DNA of 46,089 nucleotides, from assembly GCF_018283645.1 (NCBI RefSeq), contig NZ_JAGSXH010000045.1:1-46089 (forward strand), given 5' to 3'. Made by a program: the position numbers and the translations under genes. The first letter of the stretch is position 1. Every line of letters begins with the position of its first letter. The stretch comes from Actinocrinis puniceicyclus. GTDB taxonomy: Bacteria > Actinomycetota > Actinomycetes > Streptomycetales > Catenulisporaceae. This document shows, one piece after another, positions 1 through 8,219 of this stretch. The notes under the pieces were generated by a model. That model did no database searches and was not told the DNA's origin. It saw nothing but the letters and a program-made list of their open reading frames with translations.

Positions 1-122
1 GCTCCGCACCGCCCCAGCCCCGCGCCGCTCCGCCCGGCACGGCGCCGCGATGTCAGTCCACGCGAATCTCCCCTGCCCCGGAAACCGGGCGCGTTCGCGC
101 GCCAGCGCTGCAAGGAGACAAC
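1..122 (+). promoter_or_regulatory. Upstream region of the GH3 gene with a small hairpin and RBS
   Basis: The region carries no gene of its own. Bases 88-103 form a perfect 6-bp stem (GGCGCG / CGCGCC) closed by a TTCG tetraloop. It lies about 9 bases before a good ribosome-binding site, AAGGAGA at 112-118, which sets the ATG at 123. I could not recognise a promoter or a LacI-type operator. Confidence 0.4.
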
Positions 123-3100
123 ATGACTCGAACAGGCTCGTCTCGGCGGACGGCGGCGCTGTGCGCCGCCGGCCTGCTGGCGGCCACGCTCACGGCCGCG
201 GGCAACGCCTCTCCCGCCGCAGCGGGCAGCGGCACCGTACCGATCTACCTCGACACCCACTACACCTTCTCCGAACGCGCCGCCGACCTGGTCGCGCGGA
301 TGACGCTGCCGGAGAAGGTCGCACAGCTCCATACCAACAGCGCGCCGGCGATCCCGCGCCTGGGCGTGCAGCAGTACACGTATTGGAGCGAGGGCCAGCA
401 CGGTATCAACCTGCTGGGTGCGGATTCGAACAACGGCGGGGCGACCGGCGGCCCGCACGCCACCAGCTTCCCGACGAATCTGGCCTCGACGATGTCCTGG
501 GACCCGGCACTGGTCTACCGCGAGACCACGGCCATCTCCGACGAGATCCGCGGCGAACTGGACAAGTCGCTGTGGGGCACGGCGCAGAACAACATCGGCC
601 CCTCGGCCGGTGACTACGGTTCGCTGACGTACTGGGCTCCGACGGTCAACCTGGACCGCGATCCGCGCTGGGGACGCACCGACGAGGCCTTCGGCGAGGA
701 CCCCTACCTGGTCTCCCGGATGGCCGGCGCGTTCGTCGACGGCTACCAGGGCGAGACGCCGACCGGCGCCCCGACGACGCCGTACCTCAAGGTGGCGGCG
801 ACCGCGAAGCACTTCGCGCTCAACAACATCGAGGACACCCGGCACAGCGGCTCCTCCAACGCCAGCGACACCGACATCCGCGACTACTACACCGCGCAGT
901 TCCGCAGCCTGGTCCAGAACTCGCACGTGTCCGGCCTGATGACCTCGTACAACGCCATCAACGGCACCCCGTCGCCGGCCGACACCTACACCACCGACGA
1001 ACTGGCGCAGCGCACCTGGGGCTTCAACGGCTACATCACCTCCGACTGCGGCGCGGTCGGCGACATCACCGGGCAGTCCAGCCACGACTGGGCGCCGCCG
1101 GGCTGGACCGAGTCGGTGGTGAACGGAATCAGCACCTGGACGAACACCGCGACCGGAGCGCAGATCCCGGCGGACGCGGGCGGGCAGGCGTACGCGCTGC
1201 GCGCCGGAACGGACGTCAACTGCACCGGCGGTGACGCCACGCTCGGCAACATTCAGGCCGCGATCAAGGCGGGGATCCTCAGCGAGGGCGTGATCGACCA
1301 CGCGCTGGTGCAGCTGTTCACCGTGCGCATGGAGACCGGCGAGTTCGACCCGCCGAGCAAGGTGGCCTACACGCGGATCACCAAGGCGCAGATCCAGAGC
1401 CCGGCGCACCAGGCACTGGCCGAGAAGGTGGCCGCCAACTCCCTGGTGCTGCTCAAGAACGACCCGCTGCCCGGCTCCGCCGCCACCCTGCTGCCGGCGA
1501 ACCCGGCCGCGCTGAACAACGTCGTGATCGTGGGCGACCTCGCCAACACCGTCACTCTCGGCGGCTACTCCGGCGACCCGACGCTTCAGGTGAGCGCGGT
1601 GCAGGGCATCACCGCCGCGGTCAAGGCCGCCAACCCGAACGCCACCGTCACCTTCGACGCCTGCGGCACCTCGACCACCGCCACCGCCGCCGCGGCCTGC
1701 TCCGCGCCGACCCAGGCCGCGATCAAGACCGCTGACCTGGTCGTCGTGTTCGTCGGCACCGACGCGAACACCGCCGGCGAGGGCAACGACCGCTCCAGCC
1801 TGGCCATGCCCGGCAACTACGACTCGCTGATCAGCCAGGTCGCCGCGCTGGGCAACCCGCGCACGGTGCTGAGCATGCAGACCGACGGCCCGGTCGGCAT
1901 CGAGGACGTCAAGGGCGACTTCCCGGCCATCGTCTACAGCGCCTACAACGGCGAGAGCCAGGGCGCCGCGCTGGCCGACGTGCTGTTCGGCAAGCAGAAC
2001 CCGAGCGGGCACCTGGACTTCACCTGGTACAAGGACGACTCGCAGCTGCCGCCGATCGACAACTACGGCCTGAGCCCCGCGGACACGGCGGGCCTCGGCC
2101 GCACCTACCAGTACTTCACCGGCACCCCGACCTACCCGTTCGGCTACGGGCTGAGCTACACCGGTTTCGCCTTCTCGAAGGTCCATGCGACGCACGCCGC
2201 CGACGCCAACGGCAAGGCCACCGTGCGGTTCGACGTGACGAACACCGGCACCGTCCCGGGGGCCACCGTCGCGCAGCTGTACGTCGGCTCCCCCGCGCTC
2301 TCCGGTGTGCAGCTTCCCGCGAAGCGGCTCGAAGGGTTCGCGAAGACGGCCGTGCTCAAGCCCGGCCAGACCCAGCACCTGTCCATCACCGTGAACGTCC
2401 CGGACCTCGCGGTCTGGAACGAGCAGCAGCACAAGAACGTCGTGTACGACGGCACCTACGCCCTGCAGCTGGCCACCGACGCCGCCCACACGGTCGCCTC
2501 GGCGCCGTTGCGGGTCACCGGCGCGATCACCCCGCGGATCCAGTACGTGACGGTGCAGCCCGACCAGGTCGCCTTCACCCCGGGCGACAAGCTCGACCTG
2601 ACCGGTAAGAACCCGTGGATCGCCGACGACACCGCGCAGGCCGCGCAGCATCAGAGCGCGGACGACATCGTCGAGGCGGTGAACAACGACGAGTCCTTCG
2701 TCACCCTCGCCGCCAAGCACGTCAGCTACCGCAGCAGCAACCCGGCCGTGGCCTCGGTCAGCCGCGACGGCGTCGTCACCATGCACGCCAACGGCGCCGC
2801 GACGATCCGCGTGAGCGTCGACGGCGTCACCGGCACGACGCCGGTGGTCGTGCACCAGCCGTTCAGCATGAGCGCGCCGGCCGTCGCCGTCCCGGGCGGC
2901 AGCTTCACCGTCACCGCCGCCACCGCGAACCCGAGCGGCGGCGAGACGCTGCGCGACGCCGCCCTGAGCCTCACCGCGCCGGCGGGCTGGACGGTCACCG
3001 CGAGCACGCCCACCACGTTCGCCACCGTCGCACCCGGCGACACCGCCACCTCGAGCTGGACGGTCAGCGTTCCGTCGGACGCCTCGCCCACGCAGGCCGC

Positions 3101-3752
3101 CCCGGTCCTGACCGCGCAACTCGCGTTCACCGACGGCACCGGTCGCCACAGCGAGAGCACCGGCGCGACGGTCTCGATCCCCTATCCGTCGATCGCCGCG
3201 GCCTACACCAACCCCGGTGTCAGCGACGATTCCGCCACCACTGCCGGCAACCTCGACGGCGGCGGCGCCAGCTACTCGGCCCAAACGCTCGCGGCGGCCA
3301 CCCCGAGCATCGCCCCCGGCGCCACTTTCACCCATGACGGGCTCAGCTTCACCTGGCCCTCCCCCGCGCCCGGCACGCCGGACAACATCGTGGCCACCGG
3401 GCAGACCGTTCCGGTTTCGGGCAGCGGATCGACGCTGGGCATCGTCGGCACGGCCGACTACGGTGCGGCCTCCGGCACCGCCGTGATCACCTACACCGAC
3501 GGCACCACCCAGTCGTTCTCCCTCGCGTTCAGCGACTGGTGGGCCAACTCCGCGGCGCCCGGGGGCGACATCCTCGCCACCTTCCCCTACCTCAACAACG
3601 CGAGCGGAGCACTCCACAACCAGGTCAGCCTCTACGTGGACACGGTATCGCTGACCCCGGGCAAGACCATCAAGTATCTGACTCTCCCGGATGTCGGCGA
3701 CGCCCTGATCAACCAGACCGCGATGCACATCTTCGCGCTCGCCGTCGGCTGA
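123..3752 (+). CDS. Secreted glycoside hydrolase family 3 protein (beta-xylosidase/beta-glucosidase type), multidomain
   Basis: This 1209-residue protein probably removes terminal sugars from plant or cell-wall oligosaccharides outside the cell. It starts with a Sec-type signal peptide (SSRR, a hydrophobic Ala/Leu stretch, then ASPAAA near residue 35). The GH3 N-terminal barrel follows; RDPRWGRTDEAFGEDPYLV and the nucleophile region YITSDCGA (Asp308) are typical of GH3 xylosidases. The GH3 C-terminal domain starts near residue 430 (NSLVLLKND) and includes the segment ending in GYGLSYTGF. A fibronectin-III-like GH3 domain comes next (AQLYVGSP...), then a bacterial Ig-like (Big2) segment at about 860-920 (SSNPAVASVSRDGVVTM), a NEW3-like segment, and a C-terminal beta-rich domain. 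The extra 350-400 residues make it longer than a usual GH3 enzyme and suggest substrate or wall binding. The start is supported by AAGGAGA eight bases upstream. The exact sugar specificity cannot be told. Confidence 0.93.
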   Translation: MTRTGSSRRTAALCAAGLLAATLTAAGNASPAAAGSGTVPIYLDTHYTFSERAADLVARMTLPEKVAQLHTNSAPAIPRLGVQQYTYWSEGQHGINLLGADSNNGGATGGPHATSFPTNLASTMSWDPALVYRETTAISDEIRGELDKSLWGTAQNNIGPSAGDYGSLTYWAPTVNLDRDPRWGRTDEAFGEDPYLVSRMAGAFVDGYQGETPTGAPTTPYLKVAATAKHFALNNIEDTRHSGSSNASDTDIRDYYTAQFRSLVQNSHVSGLMTSYNAINGTPSPADTYTTDELAQRTWGFNGYITSDCGAVGDITGQSSHDWAPPGWTESVVNGISTWTNTATGAQIPADAGGQAYALRAGTDVNCTGGDATLGNIQAAIKAGILSEGVIDHALVQLFTVRMETGEFDPPSKVAYTRITKAQIQSPAHQALAEKVAANSLVLLKNDPLPGSAATLLPANPAALNNVVIVGDLANTVTLGGYSGDPTLQVSAVQGITAAVKAANPNATVTFDACGTSTTATAAAACSAPTQAAIKTADLVVVFVGTDANTAGEGNDRSSLAMPGNYDSLISQVAALGNPRTVLSMQTDGPVGIEDVKGDFPAIVYSAYNGESQGAALADVLFGKQNPSGHLDFTWYKDDSQLPPIDNYGLSPADTAGLGRTYQYFTGTPTYPFGYGLSYTGFAFSKVHATHAADANGKATVRFDVTNTGTVPGATVAQLYVGSPALSGVQLPAKRLEGFAKTAVLKPGQTQHLSITVNVPDLAVWNEQQHKNVVYDGTYALQLATDAAHTVASAPLRVTGAITPRIQYVTVQPDQVAFTPGDKLDLTGKNPWIADDTAQAAQHQSADDIVEAVNNDESFVTLAAKHVSYRSSNPAVASVSRDGVVTMHANGAATIRVSVDGVTGTTPVVVHQPFSMSAPAVAVPGGSFTVTAATANPSGGETLRDAALSLTAPAGWTVTASTPTTFATVAPGDTATSSWTVSVPSDASPTQAAPVLTAQLAFTDGTGRHSESTGATVSIPYPSIAAAYTNPGVSDDSATTAGNLDGGGASYSAQTLAAATPSIAPGATFTHDGLSFTWPSPAPGTPDNIVATGQTVPVSGSGSTLGIVGTADYGAASGTAVITYTDGTTQSFSLAFSDWWANSAAPGGDILATFPYLNNASGALHNQVSLYVDTVSLTPGKTIKYLTLPDVGDALINQTAMHIFALAVG

Positions 3753-3815
3753 CACCGGGAAACAGCGGTCGCCGGACCGCCGCGTGCCGGCGCCCGCTGA
3801 CCGACGACGTCCCGT

Positions 3816-3845
3816 GACACAGACGTCGTAGACACAGACGTCGTA
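3816..3845. repeat. Perfect 15-bp tandem duplication
   Basis: The unit GACACAGACGTCGTA occurs twice without a gap at 3816-3830 and 3831-3845, followed by a further GAC. It lies just before the long hairpin that ends the GH3 transcription unit. A recent slippage duplication is the simplest explanation. Confidence 0.85.
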
Positions 3846-3849
3846 GACG

Positions 3850-3900
3850 CGCAGAGGGCCCCGAGATCGTGCACCACAAACGATCTCGGGGCCCTCTGCG
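3850..3900 (+). terminator. Long perfect hairpin, probable terminator of the GH3 gene
   Basis: Bases 3850-3870 and 3880-3900 are perfect reverse complements (21 bp) separated by the 9-base loop GCACCACAA. It begins about 100 bases after the GH3 stop. There is no T-run after it, as is common for actinomycete hairpin terminators. The remaining bases of the 400-base gap, 3753-4152, show no gene I can support. Confidence 0.8.
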
Positions 3901-4152
3901 CTTGCGCTGCGCTCGTTCAGGCGCCGAACTGCGCCGCGCGGTCCCCACGGGTCGTTCGGCCCGGTTCCGTGGCCGACGCGCGAGGCCACTGCGCGATCAT
4001 GGGCCGGGCGGCACGGTGCATCCGATGAAGGTGCATCCCATAAACTGGAGTCGATCAACCGTGGCCCGCGGGCGTCGCCCGGATGCGTCCACCGTCGTCA
4101 ACGGTGCCGCGGCCCACTTCGTCGCAGCAGATGGCCCCGGACGGGATACGTA

Positions 4153-5910
4153 ATGGTCAAGGCGTTGGTGGCGGCACTGGACGAGCGGGTCCGGCAGGCG
4201 ATGACGACGGCGCTGGGGGTTGCCGCGCAGCGTGTCGATCCGCTGATCCGTCCGTCCGACCACGCGGATTTCCAAGCCAACGGCGTCCTGCCCCTGGCCA
4301 AGTCCCTGAAGGCCGACCCGCGGCAGTTGGCGGCGAAGGTCGCCCAAGCGCTGGCGGCGGACGAGCTGATCACCTCCTGCGAGGTGGCCGGCCCCGGTTT
4401 CCTGAACCTGACGGTCGCGGACAGCGCGATCTCGACGCAGGTCGCGGCGCGTCTGGGCGATCCGCGCCTCGGCGTGCCGCCGGCCGACACCGACAATGTC
4501 GCAGTGATCGACTATTCGCAGCCGAACATCGCCAAAGAGATGCACGTGGGGCACCTGCGTTCCACCGTCATCGGCGACGCCCTGGTGCGGCTGCTGGAGT
4601 TCACGGGCACGAAGGTCATCCGGCAGAACCACCTGGGCGACTGGGGCACCCAGTTCGGCATGCTCATCCAGTATCTCGTCGAGCACCCCGAGCTTCGCGC
4701 GCACGCCGAGGGCGAGTCCGGCTCGGAGGCGATCTCGCGGCTCAACGCGCTGTACCGGGATTCCCGGGCCAGGTTCGACAACGACCCCGAGTTCGCCGAC
4801 CGTGCCCGCAGGCGGGTCGTCGCCCTGCAGGCGGGCGATCGGGAGACGCTTGAGGGCTGGCGGGAGATCGTGGCCGAGTCCAAGGTCTACTTCGAGGACG
4901 TCTACGACCGTCTGCGGGTGCTGCTCGTCGATGAGGACGCGGTCGGGGAGAGCTTCTACAACCCGTTCCTGACCGAGGTGGCCGAGGATCTGGAGCGGCG
5001 CGGGATCGCGGTGCGCAGCGACGGGGCGTTGTGCGTGTTCTTCGACGACGTCCTGGGTCCGGACGGGAACCCGGTGCCTCTCATCGTGCAGAAGAGCGAC
5101 GGCGGTTTCGGTTACGCGGCGACGGACCTGGCCGCGATCCGGTACCGGGTGCAGACTCTGGGCGCGAACCGGATCCTCTATGTCGTGGACAGCCGGCAGG
5201 CGCTGCATTTCAAGATGGTCTTCGAGACGGCGCGGCGGGCCGGCTATCTGCCCGGGGCCGTCGAGGCGGTCCATGTCGCGTTCGGCTCGGTGCTGGGGCC
5301 GGACGGCAAGCCGTTCAAGACCCGCGCCGGGGACACCGTGCGTTTGATCTCGCTGCTCAACGAGGCGGTCGAGCACGCACGCCGCACAGTGGAGGCGAAG
5401 AACCCCTCCTTGGATCCCGCGCTGCTGCCGCGGCGCGCGGACGAGGTCGGGATCGGCGCGGTCAAGTACGCCGACCTGTCCACCAGCAGGACCCGCGACT
5501 ACATCTTCGATCTGGACCGGATGGTCTCCCTCAACGGCAACACCAGCGTCTACCTTCAGTACGCGCATGCCCGGATCCGTTCGATCCTGCGCAAGCTCCC
5601 GGCGGACGCCGCGAACGCGGGCGTCCACGCGCGGTTGGAGCTCGCGCCGGCGGAACGCAGGCTCGCGATGCTGCTCGATCAGTTCGGGGCGACGACGCAG
5701 GCGGTGGTGGAGAGCCTTGAGCCGCACCGGCTGTGCGGCTACCTGTACGCGGTGGCGCAGGCGTTCACCGACTTCTATGAGTCGTGTCCGGTACTCAAGG
5801 CGCCGTCCGAGGCGGTGCGCGACAACCGGGTGGCGCTGTGCCGCCTGACCGGCGACACGCTCAGGCTCGGGCTTGAATCGCTGGGGATCGCGGCGCCCGA
5901 GCAGTTGTAG
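4153..5910 (+). CDS. argS: Arginyl-tRNA synthetase
   Basis: The enzyme charges tRNA-Arg with arginine in the cytoplasm (class I synthetase, ATP-dependent). The 585-residue length fits the family. The N-terminal additional domain comes first (residues about 1-110). The catalytic core begins with DYSQPNIAKEMHVGHLRS, whose HVGH at residues 131-134 is the HIGH signature. NHLGDWGTQFGMLI and FGSVLGPDGKPFKTRAGDTV follow; the latter is the KMSKS-equivalent loop, which in ArgRS is commonly degenerate. The DALR-type anticodon-binding domain closes the protein (YLQYAHARIRSILRK... to the C-terminus). ATG 4153 was chosen because homologous N-terminal sequence begins there; no strong ribosome-binding site is visible. 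The gene stands alone here rather than next to lysA/hom/thr genes, where actinomycete argS is often found. Confidence 0.97.
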   Translation: MVKALVAALDERVRQAMTTALGVAAQRVDPLIRPSDHADFQANGVLPLAKSLKADPRQLAAKVAQALAADELITSCEVAGPGFLNLTVADSAISTQVAARLGDPRLGVPPADTDNVAVIDYSQPNIAKEMHVGHLRSTVIGDALVRLLEFTGTKVIRQNHLGDWGTQFGMLIQYLVEHPELRAHAEGESGSEAISRLNALYRDSRARFDNDPEFADRARRRVVALQAGDRETLEGWREIVAESKVYFEDVYDRLRVLLVDEDAVGESFYNPFLTEVAEDLERRGIAVRSDGALCVFFDDVLGPDGNPVPLIVQKSDGGFGYAATDLAAIRYRVQTLGANRILYVVDSRQALHFKMVFETARRAGYLPGAVEAVHVAFGSVLGPDGKPFKTRAGDTVRLISLLNEAVEHARRTVEAKNPSLDPALLPRRADEVGIGAVKYADLSTSRTRDYIFDLDRMVSLNGNTSVYLQYAHARIRSILRKLPADAANAGVHARLELAPAERRLAMLLDQFGATTQAVVESLEPHRLCGYLYAVAQAFTDFYESCPVLKAPSEAVRDNRVALCRLTGDTLRLGLESLGIAAPEQL

Positions 5911-6103
5911 GCGGCCGTTGCGGCGCAGTTCGCGGCGGCAGCGAGGCCGCGCCGATTCACACAGGCCCCTGATGAATGTCGAGCCCGCGCTGCTAGAGTG
6001 GAGTGAATCAGGGTTCTCAAAATAAGTATGCAGGCCGCGTCCGGGAAGTGGCGGCCCCGGCGACGCTTCTCGGACGCGGTCTTGACTCGGGGGGGGTCTG
6101 CAC

Positions 6104-6442
6104 ATGGCCGATGGGTACCAGCTGGATCCCGCGGTGCTGCGTCGTTTCGCTCAGGTCGTCGGCGAGCAGGCGCAGAGGCTCGACGGGATACACCGGGCTC
6201 TCGCCGACGTCCGGATCGAGGGGGACGCTTTCGGGAGGCTGCCCGCTTCCGGCGATCTGCATCGCGAGTACATCGCGCACGCGCAGGCCGAAGTGGACGA
6301 CTCGGGTGAGGCCGGGCCGCTGCTGCGGGAGACCGGTGACGGGCTGGCGCGGACCGCGGACAACTACGAGCGGACCGAGCAGTACGTCACCGGACTGCAC
6401 CGGGCCGTGTTGCGAGGATTGTCAGGGGGCGAACATGAGTGA
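6104..6442 (+). CDS. EspC/DUF2580-like small protein, type VII secretion associated
   Basis: This 112-residue, alpha-helical, acidic protein starts MADGYQLDPAVLRRFAQVV. It shows the pattern of EspC/DUF2580-type small proteins found with ESX (type VII) secretion: an N-terminal helix around 'Q(V/A)xGEQAQRLDGI', a central 'AFGRLP' turn, and a C-terminal helix ending in ADNYERTEQYV. GGGGGG lies a few bases upstream of ATG 6104. The gene overlaps the next one by 8 bp, so the two are translationally coupled. It may be secreted or act as a partner of the WXG100-like product. The family call is by pattern and moderately sure; no secretion apparatus gene (EccC etc.) is in the window. Confidence 0.65.
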   Translation: MADGYQLDPAVLRRFAQVVGEQAQRLDGIHRALADVRIEGDAFGRLPASGDLHREYIAHAQAEVDDSGEAGPLLRETGDGLARTADNYERTEQYVTGLHRAVLRGLSGGEHE

Positions 6443-7484
6443 CGGGATCGGCGATGAGATGGTCGCCGCGTACGACTGGATCCACCGGCCGCTGTTCACC
6501 ATCAACCTGCCGATCCACCTGCCGCATCCGGTCAAGAAGGCCGAGAGCGCGCTGAACGGCGCGATCGACTCCGCGGTGCGCGGTGTGTTGGAGGTCACCG
6601 GCCTGCTGTCGATCCTGCAGGAGGTGACCGGCAAGCCGGAATCGCTCGCGCAGGCAGCGGATGTCTGGCTCGAGCAGGCCCACCAGACCAAGGCGCTCGC
6701 CGACGAAATTCGTCAAAGCGCCCGGCCGGTCCCGGAGGCTTGGCAGGGTGCTGCCTCGGCCGCGTTCGGGCAGCATCTGGGCCGGCTCGTCAGCGCGCTG
6801 GACGCGATGGCCGGCGACATGGGCACCACCGCCGCGATCCTCAACCAGGCGGCGCAGGAATGCCAGGTGGCCGAGGACCTGATCGACGAGATCATCCGGG
6901 AGGCGATCGAGTTCGCGGCGGCGACCTTCGCGGCCGGCATGGTCGCTGACATCGTCACCTTCGGGCTGGCCACCATCGCCGCCGGGATCGCGGAAGGCGC
7001 CGAGATGGCGGCGTTCGTCGCCCGCGCGGCCGAGGTCTCCACCAAGCTCGCCGAGGTCCTGGAGCAACTGCTGACGGAGCTGAGCAAGCTCAAGTCTTTG
7101 GACGAAAACGCGAGCGCGTGGAAGGCATTTCGGGAATTCAGGAGCGCGAAGAGTGACTTTCGAGCCCTGAATCTCATGAAGCGGCAAGAGTACGGCGAAT
7201 TGGCTTCGAACCGGGTCCTGCACTACGTCAGTAAGACCGTTGAGAGCGCCCTCGTCGAGCCGGCGATGAAGGCGGCCGGCCTGGAGCCCGACCCGACCGG
7301 CGGCGCCAGGGACATACTGACCGGCAGCGACGGCCTCGGCGCGATCGCCACCACGATCGACGACGCGACAGGGACCGGCCGGTCCGCCGGCCCCTACCGC
7401 CTGCCGGCGTCACAGCTTGCCACCGAACTCGATAGCCTGACGGCATTGCAGCCGACCGAGCACAAGCCGGTGCGTCTTGAGTAG
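6435..7484 (+). CDS. WXG100-like type VII secretion-type protein
   Basis: This 349-residue protein has a WXG-type turn, EAWQGAASAAF (Trp103-Gln-Gly105), between two amphipathic helices. The first covers about 74-98 (VWLEQAHQTKALADEI); the second runs on from FGQHLGRLVSALDAM. A long Ala-rich hydrophobic region follows (about 150-200, including ADIVTFGLATIAAGIAEG), then a charged C-terminal part. This is the plan of large WXG100/PPE-like substrates in actinomycetes. ATG 6435 lies inside the end of the EspC-like gene (8-bp overlap), and the bPH-like gene begins 19 bases after its stop, so the three form one unit. The effector activity, if any, is unknown. A related but decayed protein is encoded at 19378-19959. 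Confidence 0.7.
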   Translation: MSDGIGDEMVAAYDWIHRPLFTINLPIHLPHPVKKAESALNGAIDSAVRGVLEVTGLLSILQEVTGKPESLAQAADVWLEQAHQTKALADEIRQSARPVPEAWQGAASAAFGQHLGRLVSALDAMAGDMGTTAAILNQAAQECQVAEDLIDEIIREAIEFAAATFAAGMVADIVTFGLATIAAGIAEGAEMAAFVARAAEVSTKLAEVLEQLLTELSKLKSLDENASAWKAFREFRSAKSDFRALNLMKRQEYGELASNRVLHYVSKTVESALVEPAMKAAGLEPDPTGGARDILTGSDGLGAIATTIDDATGTGRSAGPYRLPASQLATELDSLTALQPTEHKPVRLE

Positions 7485-7503
7485 CCTTGAGCGGAGAGCG
7501 AGC

Positions 7504-8106
7504 ATGAAGCCAGCGAAAGCCGATATCGAGCAGACGCGGCTGGCGTGTCTCGCCGAGTACGGTCCCGCACTTGAGCCCTGGCTTGCACCTGGCGAAACGC
7601 TCCGCGCCGTCGTGTCGGCTCGTGTGGACACAGGTATCAGGGAGCCACCGCGCAAGCTGCGACCCAAGATCAAGACGTCGAAGTTGCGAACCACGCTCGG
7701 CTGCCTCTTCATTACCTTCTCGATCGGATCCATGGTGGCCGAGGCTGTGACCGCCGCGATCCTGGGAATCCCGACTCTCTTCATGGACAAACCGTGGCGC
7801 GGCGGTTGGAAGAGCCAGGCCGGGGAGTTCCTCGTCGCCGCTTTCCGGCTCAATCACGATTATCCGGCGCTGTTGATCGCCGCCACCGATCGGCGGCTCC
7901 TGGTGACCTCCCGGCCCGGCCGGTTCTCGAAACCGCACGCGGCCGTCATCGCCGAATACACTCCGGGCCAGTTGCGCAACCGACCCAAGCCGCCCCCCGA
8001 ACGCCGAAAATCCCGCGCCGATGTGGCCTTCCCGGACGCGTCCTGGATCACGTTCTTCGCCGACAAGCCCGAGCAGGCTGATCTGCTGCGACGCATCCTC
8101 GCCTGA
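7504..8106 (+). CDS. Hypothetical protein with a bacterial PH-like (bPH) pattern
   Basis: The 200-residue product is not recognised with certainty. Residues about 60-90 (LRTTLGCLFITFSIGSM and onward) are hydrophobic enough for one or two membrane segments. The part after residue 110 has LLIAATDRRLLVTS followed by a second strand-rich stretch (ADVAFPDASWITFFAD), which resembles bacterial PH-like domain proteins. ATG 7504 is preferred over the in-frame TTG at 7477 because CGGAGAG lies 8 bases before it. It is the last gene of the EspC-like/WXG100-like unit and converges on the EspR-like regulator. A role tied to the type VII-type substrates is inferred from position only. Confidence 0.55.
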   Translation: MKPAKADIEQTRLACLAEYGPALEPWLAPGETLRAVVSARVDTGIREPPRKLRPKIKTSKLRTTLGCLFITFSIGSMVAEAVTAAILGIPTLFMDKPWRGGWKSQAGEFLVAAFRLNHDYPALLIAATDRRLLVTSRPGRFSKPHAAVIAEYTPGQLRNRPKPPPERRKSRADVAFPDASWITFFADKPEQADLLRRILA

Positions 8107-8135
8107 CAGGCTGCCGACCAGTCGTCAGCAGCCTG
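8107..8135. terminator. Small inverted repeat between convergent genes
   Basis: CAGGCTGC at 8107-8114 pairs with GCAGCCTG at 8128-8135 (8 bp, 13-base loop), directly after the stop codon at 8104-8106. It is well placed to end transcription of the plus-strand unit. The stem is short and has no T-run. Confidence 0.4.
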
Positions 8136-8219
8136 GCATCGCCTGGGCTCGCCCCGCCGGTCGCAGGACCCGCTGTCCTCCCCCGCCCTCCCGTCCTCGA
8201 GGACTGAAGCGGCGGCGGG

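Noticed and set aside
3997-6105. 702-residue minus-strand frame over argS
   Set aside because: Composition is that of an antisense shadow; argS on the plus strand has all synthetase motifs.
7477-7479. TTG start of the bPH-like gene, overlapping the WXG100-like gene
   Set aside because: ATG 7504 has a better-placed ribosome-binding site, and the extra nine residues show nothing conserved.
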